DNA of 9,054 bases from Pontibacterium sp964228735 (GTDB lineage: Bacteria; Pseudomonadota; Gammaproteobacteria; Pseudomonadales; Balneatricaceae), in contig NZ_CAXRBQ010000163.1 of NCBI RefSeq assembly GCF_964228735.1, positions 1 to 9,054 of the forward strand. The letters run 5' to 3'. Positions 1 to 6,223 of the stretch are shown here, in pieces (position 1 is the first letter of the stretch; each line of letters begins with the position of its first letter). A program made the position numbers and the translations under genes. The notes below the pieces were generated by a model. That model saw nothing but the letters and a program-made list of their open reading frames with translations, did not search any database and was not told the origin of the DNA.

Positions 1-103
1 GTTGCGCCTTGAGTCTGAAAAATCGCGTTGCATGCCCCTGAATCCGGGTACTTCAGCTCCTCGTTGGACAACATTCCGAGAAAACAGGCCTCGAGGAGTA
101 TTC

Positions 104-221
104 ATGAAAAATCCGGGCTAAATCACAGCTTGTCAGGGAGTTTTCAGAGTTGCTTAAGACGCGTCTGCAAGAGATGGCCGATGCGAGTGAGGGGTTGTTT
201 GTGTGTAAAACTAGCAGATAA
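104..221 (+). pseudogene. Possible small ORF, frameshifted at an A5 run
   Basis: A strong ribosome site, GAGGAG at 93-98, lies five bases before an ATG at 104. As written that frame stops after five codons (MKNPG, TAA at 119-121). Removing one A from the A5 run at 107-111 would join the ATG to a frame that is open to TAA at 219-221. It would encode 38 residues, including an amphipathic stretch EFSELLKTRLQEMADASEG that looks protein-like. The TAA abuts the stop of the convergent gene at 222. The frame containing the ATG is also open back to position 2, so the ATG could instead be an internal codon of a gene entering from the left. It could be a decayed gene, a base-calling error in the homopolymer, or chance. 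No family is recognised. Confidence 0.22.
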
Positions 222-470
222 CTATTCGAGAGAGATTACAACTTTCTCGCCCTTATCATGCTCTTCAATCTCGATAAGCGTTCCGCTTACGTCAGGATTC
301 AGCGAAAGCTTAACGATTTCATCCACATCAATTCCTTTTTGCTCTAGCTGTTCCGCCGCAAGTTTTGGAAACAAAGCCGAGGCGACCTTCAAGACACTGC
401 CGGGAATGGTGATTGTGGTCTTTGGTTTATCAGTATTGAGCTTGAACACGCGAATTTTCACATCAGCCAT
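222..470 (-). CDS. Conserved small acidic protein, function unknown
   Basis: This encodes 82 residues starting MADVKIRVFK. I chose the ATG at 470 because GAGGTG ends six bases upstream of it; a GTG three codons earlier lies inside that ribosome site. The chain has no signal peptide or membrane segment and should be cytoplasmic. It reads as a beta strand (VKIRVFK), a helix with TIPGSVLKVASALFPKLA, the motif GIDVDEIVKL, then two acidic beta strands (GTLIEIEEHDKGEKVVISLE). From memory this plan resembles the short SHOCT-like domain found alone or next to YvlB/DUF2089-type proteins, whose role is not known; that link is tentative. It stands alone, convergent with the broken ORF to its left and divergent from the cyclase gene. 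Coding status is likely; function is open. Confidence 0.7.
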   Translation of the reverse strand: MADVKIRVFKLNTDKPKTTITIPGSVLKVASALFPKLAAEQLEQKGIDVDEIVKLSLNPDVSGTLIEIEEHDKGEKVVISLE

Positions 471-717
471 GATGCTCACCTCGTCAGACAGGTATCAGGT
501 AGTAGACGTCCGTAGATACACGGGGCATGTTTCCTTGAAGGATAGGCTTCATCGGAGAGGGATCAATTTTTCAATACATCCTTCCTATCATGCATGTCGG
601 GTCGAATTAATAGCGGTATCTTTCAGGCTATTGTTTGAATTCTTGCCGCAGGCCTTTGTGGTTTTGGGCGATTCGTAATAGGCTTTGTTTAGTTGTGTCT
701 ATTACGCTTGGATCAGA

Positions 718-2052
718 ATGCGAATTGGTATCCGCAAAAAATTAGTTGCGCTTTTTGGCTTATTGATAGCCCTCAGCTTGGTGCACTATTTCAAGATTAA
801 GCAGGCAACTGAAGATGCTTCGCGCCAACTTGAGTGGGTTGAGCATACCCATGAAGTGATTGTGACCAGTGAGATATTGCTGGGACAGCTAAGGGATGCT
901 GAAACCGGACAGCGAGGATACCTGCTGACCGGCGAGCCCGACTACCTTGAACCCTATCTTAGTGGAGTTGAAGGCACGAAGAGCCTTTTGACAACGCTTC
1001 AATCCTTAACCGTAGATAATGCAGAACAGCAGGAAACGCTGCAGCAGGTTAGTGCGCTGGTCGATCGGAAGTTTGCTGAACTCTCTGAAACGATTGAATT
1101 CGCCAGAGCTGGAGATACCGAGCGTGCGTTGCAGATCGTAAAGGAGGATGTCGGCAAGCATCTAATGGACCGGATAAGGGATCAGATCGGCGGATTTCGC
1201 AAAGTAGAGCAGCAACTGCTGATTCAGAGGGAGGCAGCCTACGAACGCAGCCAGCAGTATCTGGAGTTCTTGTTCTTTGCCGAGGTGATTGTTCTCATCC
1301 TGATGATCTTCGCCATCTCCATTTATATACAGCGGACACTTGTGAGGCCGCTTGTTGTGATGGCAAAGGATGCCAAACGCTCTGAATCGGATGGATGTCG
1401 TTTCAATGCAGCTTCAACTTCATCAGATGAAATCGGTGCCTTGGCTCGTGCCTTAACGTCCATGCAAAAGGCGATTGACGAGCGTACAGCAGAGCTGGAA
1501 GAACTGTCGGAAGAGTTAAAGCGGGAACGGGACAACGCCCTCCAATCTTCGGTGACTGACGCATTAACCGGACTAAATAACCGAAGGAAATTTGACGAAG
1601 TTATCGAAAACGAATTGAAGCGCGCCTATCGAGACCGAAGTTATCTTGATCTAACACTGCTCGATATCGATTTCTTTAAGAGTATCAACGATACCTATGG
1701 GCATGCCAAAGGGGATGAGGTACTGAAGGATGTGGCGCAATGCCTGAAAAACATGTCCCGGCGCCCAAACGACTTTGTATTTCGGATCGGTGGGGAAGAG
1801 TTTGTTTTCTTAACGTCACGGCAGGATACAAGGTGTGCTACTGCGTTCGCTGAGCAGTTGCGGGCCAGTGTTGAAGCCTTACAGCTACCGAATCAGGGCA
1901 GCAAAGTAAGCGATTTTGTCACCGTATCGGCGGGTGTGGTATCGGTCGTTCCGGGTCCTGAGGACACAACCGATAGCTTGTTGCGTGCAGCTGATCGGCG
2001 ACTTTATAAAGCCAAAAGTGAAGGTCGAAACCGCGTTGTCGCTGCAGACTGA
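718..2052 (+). CDS. CHASE3-GGDEF membrane diguanylate cyclase
   Basis: This 444-residue protein is predicted to make cyclic di-GMP from two GTP at the inner membrane. Order: short cytoplasmic MRIGIRKK, membrane helix at about 9-25, periplasmic CHASE3 sensor at about 30-180 with the hallmark LRDAETGQRGYLLTGEPDYL, membrane helix at about 183-204, a HAMP-like linker with RPL after the helix, a charged coiled coil at about 245-275, and a GGDEF domain at about 278-440. The catalytic signature is GGEEF at 358-362. An RPND at 349-352, exactly five residues before it, fits the RxxD inhibitory site, so product inhibition is expected. DALTGLNNRR and DIDFFKSINDTYGH are also typical. An in-frame TTG at 685 would add 11 residues, but ATG at 718 places the basic start just before the helix. 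Neither start has a strong ribosome site. No EAL domain is present. The sensed signal is unknown. Confidence 0.93.
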   Translation: MRIGIRKKLVALFGLLIALSLVHYFKIKQATEDASRQLEWVEHTHEVIVTSEILLGQLRDAETGQRGYLLTGEPDYLEPYLSGVEGTKSLLTTLQSLTVDNAEQQETLQQVSALVDRKFAELSETIEFARAGDTERALQIVKEDVGKHLMDRIRDQIGGFRKVEQQLLIQREAAYERSQQYLEFLFFAEVIVLILMIFAISIYIQRTLVRPLVVMAKDAKRSESDGCRFNAASTSSDEIGALARALTSMQKAIDERTAELEELSEELKRERDNALQSSVTDALTGLNNRRKFDEVIENELKRAYRDRSYLDLTLLDIDFFKSINDTYGHAKGDEVLKDVAQCLKNMSRRPNDFVFRIGGEEFVFLTSRQDTRCATAFAEQLRASVEALQLPNQGSKVSDFVTVSAGVVSVVPGPEDTTDSLLRAADRRLYKAKSEGRNRVVAAD

Positions 2053-2176
2053 AGCGGGCAGGCACTGTTAAGTAGTTAGGTTATGGTAGTTGCAGGCTGG
2101 GTTGGTTTCTGCACCTGCTATCCTTAAACGAAGCAAGACACCTCACCAACCATTCACGCTGAGGAGGTAAGGCCTC

Positions 2177-2515
2177 ATGTCGGATAATCCACTTCCTTCA
2201 ACCTACAGGCGCATCAGGAACAAGTACCCGAGAATGGCGAAAGCGATTGATGAGCTGGGCAGCGCGGTCAGGCAGGAAGGCCCGATTGACCTAAAGAACG
2301 CCGAGCTAATCAAGCTGGCAGCAGCGGCCAGTATGCATTCTGAGGGTGCAGTACATAGTCATGCGCGACAAGCCAGGGCGGCAGGTGCCAGCACGGACGA
2401 GATTCATCACGCGATCATTCTGCTCACGAGTACCATCGGCTTCCCGGCGGTGATGGCAGCGTTGAGCTGGATCGACGATGTTATCGATCATGGCGATGTG
2501 GGGCATTACCCCTGA
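2177..2515 (+). CDS. Carboxymuconolactone decarboxylase/AhpD-fold protein without redox cysteines
   Basis: This 112-residue soluble all-helical protein has the family core LKNAELIKLAAAAS...HSHARQARAAGAS.DEI..AI.L..STIGFP..MAALSWIDDV. The start is fixed by GAGGAGG at 2161-2167, nine bases before the ATG. In AhpD the active site is E-x11-CxxC-x3-H. Here the glutamate (E43) and the histidine (H62) are kept, but the two cysteine positions are S55 and A58, so a peroxidase adaptor role by thiol chemistry is excluded by sequence. The size matches single-domain family members, which often form hexamers. Similar cysteine-less members are common among annotated CMD proteins, and their substrates are mostly unknown. 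It is a single gene with 124 bases upstream and a repeat array downstream. Family assignment is firm; reaction unknown. Confidence 0.88.
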   Translation: MSDNPLPSTYRRIRNKYPRMAKAIDELGSAVRQEGPIDLKNAELIKLAAAASMHSEGAVHSHARQARAAGASTDEIHHAIILLTSTIGFPAVMAALSWIDDVIDHGDVGHYP

Positions 2516-2535
2516 GATAGCTTCGATCTCTCGCT

Positions 2536-2670
2536 AATTAGCACCTTTACTGGTTCCCATGGTCCCCGTGGGAACCCATATGGAGCCAAGCATATCTCAC
2601 CTATGCATTCCCACGCAGAGCGTAGGAACGAGTCAATTAGCACCTTAGACTGGTCCTCAATAAGGAACCA
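2536..2670. repeat. Tandem palindromic repeat, about 99-base unit with three hairpins
   Basis: Two direct repeats start AATTAGCACCTT at 2536-2557 and 2635-2656, 99 bases apart; the second is slightly altered. Within the first unit lie two 21-base palindromes of the form TTCCCA...GGAA at 2554-2574 and 2608-2628. The first is part of a perfect stem, GGTTCCCA with TGGGAACC (2552-2559/2569-2576); the second has a 9-base stem with one mismatch and an AGA loop. The second unit is cut short, but its start forms a decayed third hairpin (TGGTCCT...AGGAACCA, 2651-2670). The perfect palindrome CCATATGG sits at 2576-2583. No U-tract follows, so this is not a standard terminator. It resembles intergenic GTTCCCACGC-type palindromes of proteobacterial genomes, recalled and not checked. 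Confidence 0.75.
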
Positions 2671-2712
2671 TGATCACCTCCTGTGCCTGATGTTTTAGGG
2701 CGGGGCGACTAA

Positions 2713-2723
2713 GCTATAGGTAA
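2713..2723 (+). promoter_or_regulatory. Candidate RpoS-type -10 element
   Basis: GCTATAGGTAA matches 9 of 11 positions of the stationary-phase sigma consensus KCTAYRCTTAA. It lies about 77 bases before the ATG at 2800. No good -35 is seen at 17 bases (TGTTTT), which is tolerated by RpoS. If real, the membrane protein gene downstream would be a general stress or stationary-phase gene. This is pattern matching only. Confidence 0.3.
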
Positions 2724-2799
2724 GGCGCTACAGACGAGCGTCGTCCCTCTGTGCGCCTGTACGATTAGTTGTTCTAAACACAAAACAGGAGGTGGGTTT

Positions 2800-3342
2800 A
2801 TGAAACGCCTCTACTATCTCACCGATACGATCGACAGTACCGAAAGTATCTCTAACGACCTGCATCGTCTGGGCATCACCGATTGGAACTTGCATGTGCT
2901 TAGCAAAGATGATGACGGGCTTTTCCGGCACCATATTCACGGCGCCAATACGCTGCAACGGCTTGATGTGATTCACTCTGGTGAGCAGGGTGCGTTGATC
3001 GGCATCGCCATCGGTTTGTGCGCGGGTACCGCACTGATGGTGGGTAAACCGTTTGGGCTGGAACTGGACCTGATTGCTATCGCTGCCATTGTGATTCTGT
3101 TCACCCTGTTTGGCACCTGGGTGGGTGGCATGGTTGGTCTTACTAATGAGAGTTACAAGATCAAACGTTTCCATAACGATCTGGAAGCGGGGCGATACCT
3201 GATCATGGTCGACTTCCGGAAGAAACAGGAGCAGCAGGTTAGGGAATTGATGGACGAACATCACAAGGAAGCCCTGTTCGCCGGACAGGACTCTACCTGG
3301 GTCAATCCATTCAAATTGGCGAGCGAGAAGATCGGTCATTGA
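2800..3342 (+). CDS. Small two-helix membrane protein, stress-protein-like
   Basis: This 180-residue protein starts at an ATG with a near-perfect AGGAGGT (2787-2793) six bases upstream. It has a soluble N-terminal part at 1-60 (MKRLYYLTDTIDSTESISNDL, then GITDWNLHVLSKDDDGL), a membrane helix at about 64-82 rich in Gly and Ala, a second at about 88-113, and a soluble C-terminal part at 115-180 (AGRYLIMVDF, then a charged helix). The two soluble parts each look like half of a small alpha-beta fold, so both would lie on the same side of the membrane. Proteins of this type are annotated as hypothetical or general-stress-like in Pseudomonas and relatives; no reaction is known to me. It is monocistronic, preceded by a possible RpoS promoter and followed by a bidirectional terminator. 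Confidence 0.85.
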   Translation: MKRLYYLTDTIDSTESISNDLHRLGITDWNLHVLSKDDDGLFRHHIHGANTLQRLDVIHSGEQGALIGIAIGLCAGTALMVGKPFGLELDLIAIAAIVILFTLFGTWVGGMVGLTNESYKIKRFHNDLEAGRYLIMVDFRKKQEQQVRELMDEHHKEALFAGQDSTWVNPFKLASEKIGH

Positions 3343-3388
3343 TGCCACTGATCCCGAAAATACAAGTAGGATCTCTGGGTAAGAATGA

Positions 3389-3425
3389 AAAAAGCCCCTG
3401 ACAGTGAAACCATCAGGGGCTTTTT
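3389..3425. terminator. Bidirectional intrinsic terminator
   Basis: The perfect 8-base stem GCCCCTGA (3394-3401) / TCAGGGGC (3413-3420) has an 11-base loop. It is flanked by A5 on the left and T5 on the right, so it works as a GC stem plus U-tract on both strands. It ends the plus-strand gene at 3342 and the minus-strand antiporter gene whose stop is at 3455. Confidence 0.93.
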
Positions 3426-3454
3426 CTATGTTGTGAATACGGTGTCCGCGGGGC

Positions 3455-4882
3455 TTATGCGGATGCGTTTTTCACTTTGATATGGCCAGACTCACGCTGC
3501 TGCTTTTGCTTTAGCTTCTCGCCACGGTGTACCAGGAACTCACCGATGATCAGGGTGATGATGACTCCGCCACCAACCTGAGCCAGCAGGGACATATCCA
3601 GTGGTTCGCCCGGTACCCAGAAGAACAGTAGGATCGCCATCGCCAGTACAACGATACACATTACAGACATCAGCATACCAACCGCGTTACCGCCCGGCAC
3701 CTTGAATGGGCGAGGGTGGTTAGCATCGGAGACGCGCAGTTTGATGAACGCGAAGTGCATACCGATGTAAGGCATCAGGAAGATGATCGCGCTGAAGGAG
3801 AACAGGGTCCAGAACAGCTCTTCCGCGTTGTTGGCCATGAAGCCGTACAGCACCAGAATCGCAGAGCTGATTACGCTGGTCATAACCGCTGCACCGATTG
3901 GTGCTTTGTGTTTGCGGTTTACCCAGCCGAATACTGCTGGCATCTCTTTTTCGTCCGCTGCTTCTGCTACTGCACGGTTACCACCCAGGGTCCAGGTCAC
4001 CATCGTGGAGTACAGGGTGAACAGCATCAGCGCACCGATCACCAGGGCAAACGCGTTACCCAGATCAGAACCGCCAAACAGCTCTTTCAGAGTGGTTGCC
4101 AGGATATCGATCATGTCGATGTTTTCAGCCGGTACCGCTGCCAGTACACCTGCGGTACCGAAGATGTAGAACGAAGCGGTAACCAGACCGGCGATCAGCA
4201 TGGCGCGTGGAATGCTCTTCTTCGGATTACGGATCTCGTCACTTTCAGCACACACCAGCTCGACACCCAGGCAGCCGTATACGATCACCGGAATGAACGC
4301 CAGGCCTTCATCCAAGTTGGCCATCGCGCTGCTCAGGCTGATGTCGTTGGCAAAGCCGTTGTTCAGGCCGTACATCAGGCCCGCAACACCCAGCGTAAGG
4401 ATGATGATGAACTTGATTGGGGTGCCCAGGTTTGGAATCCACTTACTCTTTTCCAGAGGCAGGCAGTTGGCCCAGGTGGTCAGCCAGCACAGTGCGATAC
4501 CCATACCGATCTGCGACCAGAGGCTCATCTCCGGAGCAAACAGCGCGGCGTAGATACCGGCAAACATGATGTACACCGCAGGCATCCAGAGTGCGATGTT
4601 GATCCAGTACAACCAGGTGATACGTGCGCCCCAGCGGGTGCTGAATGCATCACGAATCCAGGCGTAGATGCCGCCCTGTTCCGGGTATGAAGTACCCAGC
4701 TCGGCGGTAACAAGGGTGTTAGGGATAAAGAAGATTACCAGTACAACCAACCACCAGAAGATAGCGGATGGTCCCACAGCCGCTGACATGGCAATTTGGT
4801 CTACGAGGAGAATTGCGGAAACCGTGTAGAGGGTTACGTCGGTCGTCGTCAGTGTCTTTTTATGAGTATTGGGATTGCTCAT
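3455..4882 (-). CDS. APC-superfamily amino acid/polyamine antiporter (glutamate:GABA antiporter type)
   Basis: This 475-residue inner-membrane transporter has about 12 hydrophobic segments and a basic C-terminal tail (KLKQKQQRESGHIKVKN). Family marks are AELGTSYPEQGGIYAWIRDAF at about 60-80 after the second helix, WLYWINIALWMPAVYI at 90-105, and GVELVCAESDEIRNPKKSIPRA at 206-227, the broken helix 6 with the conserved ExxNPxKxxPRA. The first helix lacks the usual GSGIF-like motif and reads AILLVDQIAMSAAVGPSAIF, as in the GadC/YjeM branch. ATG at 4882 has AGAGAGAA just upstream. It lies downstream of speB on the same strand after 259 bases, so it may be co-transcribed or have its own promoter. 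Agmatine, arginine or putrescine are the likely substrates by context only; glutamate/GABA-type exchange cannot be excluded. Confidence 0.88.
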   Translation of the reverse strand: MSNPNTHKKTLTTTDVTLYTVSAILLVDQIAMSAAVGPSAIFWWLVVLVIFFIPNTLVTAELGTSYPEQGGIYAWIRDAFSTRWGARITWLYWINIALWMPAVYIMFAGIYAALFAPEMSLWSQIGMGIALCWLTTWANCLPLEKSKWIPNLGTPIKFIIILTLGVAGLMYGLNNGFANDISLSSAMANLDEGLAFIPVIVYGCLGVELVCAESDEIRNPKKSIPRAMLIAGLVTASFYIFGTAGVLAAVPAENIDMIDILATTLKELFGGSDLGNAFALVIGALMLFTLYSTMVTWTLGGNRAVAEAADEKEMPAVFGWVNRKHKAPIGAAVMTSVISSAILVLYGFMANNAEELFWTLFSFSAIIFLMPYIGMHFAFIKLRVSDANHPRPFKVPGGNAVGMLMSVMCIVVLAMAILLFFWVPGEPLDMSLLAQVGGGVIITLIIGEFLVHRGEKLKQKQQRESGHIKVKNASA

Positions 4883-5141
4883 GGGTTCTCTCTAATTATT
4901 GTTTTGAGTCTAAGCCCCGATAATCGCTACTGCATCAAAAAGTCGTCCGGTGAGGGTGTTGAAAGCTCCGGTTTGGAACAGCGCTTCAACGTTGAAAATC
5001 CATTTAGGCAGGCGGCACTATCATGAGATTAGTGTGCGGTCCCTAATGAAATCGTGGTATACCCTGTTGAGGGGTATATGTGGCGCGCCCAGGAATGACG
5101 CGCCTTGTAGAGATGCTTATATGGGAGATTTGAACGTGTTC
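4883..5141 (-). promoter_or_regulatory. Structured speB-antiporter spacer
   Basis: This 259-base spacer holds no credible gene. It has, in transcript order on the minus strand, a GGCGCG/CGCGCC hairpin (5082-5087/5099-5104), a perfect 7-base stem TATACCC/GGGTATA (5058-5064/5072-5078), and a GTTGAA cluster: 4958-4963 on the plus strand, then the perfect 12-base palindrome TTCAACGTTGAA at 4985-4996. The first two hairpins have no U-tract, so they are weak terminators at best; they may stabilise the speB transcript end. The palindrome could be a protein site or part of the antiporter leader. No known riboswitch motif was recognised. Confidence 0.4.
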
Positions 5142-6092
5142 TTAGCGCTTTTGTGACGCCAAAACGTACAAAAACTCCAATGCCAGAGTTGCTGCTGCCA
5201 GTGATGTGATCTCAGAGTGATCGTAGGATGGTGCGACTTCCACCACATCCATACCCACCAGATCAAAGCCTTTCAGACCACGAATCACCTTCAAGGCACA
5301 GTCGGTGGTGATACCGGCCGCAACCGGCGTGCCGGTGCCTGGAGCAAAGCTTGGATCCAGGCCATCGATATCGAAGCTCACATACGCCTGCTTGTCACCC
5401 ACACGAGCTCTGATTCGTTCCAGTACTGCTGCTGGACCATGGTCGTTTACCCAGGCTGCATCCAGGACTTCAAACGGGTGGTCATCCTGATCAAACGTGG
5501 TGCGGATACCGATCTGGATAGAGTGCTCGGTATCGATCAGACCTTCCTCAACGGCATGGTGGAACACGGTGCCGTGATCGTATTTAGAGCCGCCGGAGTA
5601 GGTGTCGGTGTGGGCATCAAAGTGGATCAGCGCCAATGGACCGTAGTGCTTGGCGTATGCGCGTAGCAGCGGCAGAGTGACGAAGTGGTCACCACCAAAG
5701 CTGAGCATCTTCTTGCCGGTTTTCAGAATGCGATCTGCGTGGGCTTCGGCATTTACCACAAAGCTTTCCGGCTCACCGTACTGGAAGAAAATATCACCGC
5801 AATCGATCACCTTCAGGTGGTCATCCAATGCGAAGTCCCACGGCCAGCGCAGGCCTTCCCATACCAGGTTAGATGACGCTGTACGCACACCTTTTGGCCC
5901 CATGCGAGAACCGGAGCGGCCGCTGCATGCCAGGTCGAACGGGATACCGGACACCACTACGTCCGCATCACTGGCTTCAATCTCGCGATCGAATGGGAAC
6001 TGCATAAACGTATCGGTGTAGGTGGCGTAGATCGGCACATACTCCTCGTTGGCTTTCAGGTGTGCTTCGTTTTTAGAATTTTGACCAGCCAT
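5142..6092 (-). CDS. speB: Agmatinase (agmatine ureohydrolase)
   Basis: This 316-residue cytoplasmic enzyme hydrolyses agmatine to putrescine and urea with a two-manganese centre. It follows E. coli SpeB closely along its length as I remember that sequence: SGIPFDLACSGRSGSRMGP, KMLSFGGDHFVTLPLLRAYA, HFDAHTDTY, DHGTVFHHAVEEGLID, IQIGIRT, SFDIDGLDPSFAPGTGTPV and GMDVVEVAPSYD. Metal ligands are H136 (GGDH), D159, H161, D163 (DAHTD), D241 and D243 (DIDGLD); E285 is in the DVVEVAP motif. All are present. I chose ATG 6092, which has AGAGGT seven bases upstream; a TTG at 6119 would add nine residues. It is divergent from a LysR gene and leads into the antiporter gene. The close SpeB match favours agmatine over guanidinobutyrate or guanidine, but ureohydrolase substrates can differ. 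Confidence 0.93.
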   Translation of the reverse strand: MAGQNSKNEAHLKANEEYVPIYATYTDTFMQFPFDREIEASDADVVVSGIPFDLACSGRSGSRMGPKGVRTASSNLVWEGLRWPWDFALDDHLKVIDCGDIFFQYGEPESFVVNAEAHADRILKTGKKMLSFGGDHFVTLPLLRAYAKHYGPLALIHFDAHTDTYSGGSKYDHGTVFHHAVEEGLIDTEHSIQIGIRTTFDQDDHPFEVLDAAWVNDHGPAAVLERIRARVGDKQAYVSFDIDGLDPSFAPGTGTPVAAGITTDCALKVIRGLKGFDLVGMDVVEVAPSYDHSEITSLAAATLALEFLYVLASQKR

Positions 6093-6223
6093 GCTGAGTA
6101 CCTCTGATAGGGGATTCAATCTGTATGTCTACCAAGGTAAGTTTTGGGCTGTTATAAAGGAAATGAATTAATATTATCTGTACATGCATAGGATGAATTA
6201 TAGTTTTCGATTGGGGAGACAGT
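6093..6223. promoter_or_regulatory. Divergent speB / LysR promoter-operator region
   Basis: This is the 131-base AT-rich gap between two diverging genes. A consensus TATAAT reads on the minus strand at 6202-6197, about 100 bases before the speB start, with no good -35, as expected of an activated promoter. The exact 8-mer ATGAATTA occurs twice on the plus strand at 6163-6170 and 6193-6200, 30 bases or about three helical turns apart. Between and around them lie the small palindromes TAATATTA (6169-6176), TGTACA (6179-6184) and ATGCAT (6184-6189). This is a reasonable place for LysR binding and self-regulation; the actual site is not proven. Confidence 0.5.

Noticed and set aside
28..678. 216-codon plus-strand open frame opposite the small protein gene
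   Set aside because: Its start has no ribosome site, its translation is low-complexity Ser-rich shadow sequence, and the opposite strand has a coherent small protein with a good ribosome site.
2552..2576. Terminator of the AhpD-fold gene
   Set aside because: The stem is perfect but no T-run follows; it belongs to the palindromic repeat.
2728..3348. 206-codon minus-strand open frame
   Set aside because: It is antisense to the 180-residue membrane protein, which has a near-perfect AGGAGGT and normal membrane helices; the antisense translation is His/Gln-rich with no recognisable domain.
3716..4690. 324-codon plus-strand open frame
   Set aside because: It is antisense to the antiporter gene; the translation is a His/Gln/Arg-rich shadow with no family features.
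4940..4960. Possible mini-ykkC (guanidine-II) riboswitch, suggested by GGACGAC on the minus strand
   Set aside because: The ACGA is not closed by a pairing stem and no second such hairpin is present.
5142..6092. Guanidinobutyrase, guanidinopropionase or guanidine hydrolase in place of agmatinase
   Set aside because: The motifs follow E. coli SpeB closely throughout (for example SFGGDHFVTLPLLRA), so agmatinase is the simplest call; substrate testing would be needed to exclude the others.
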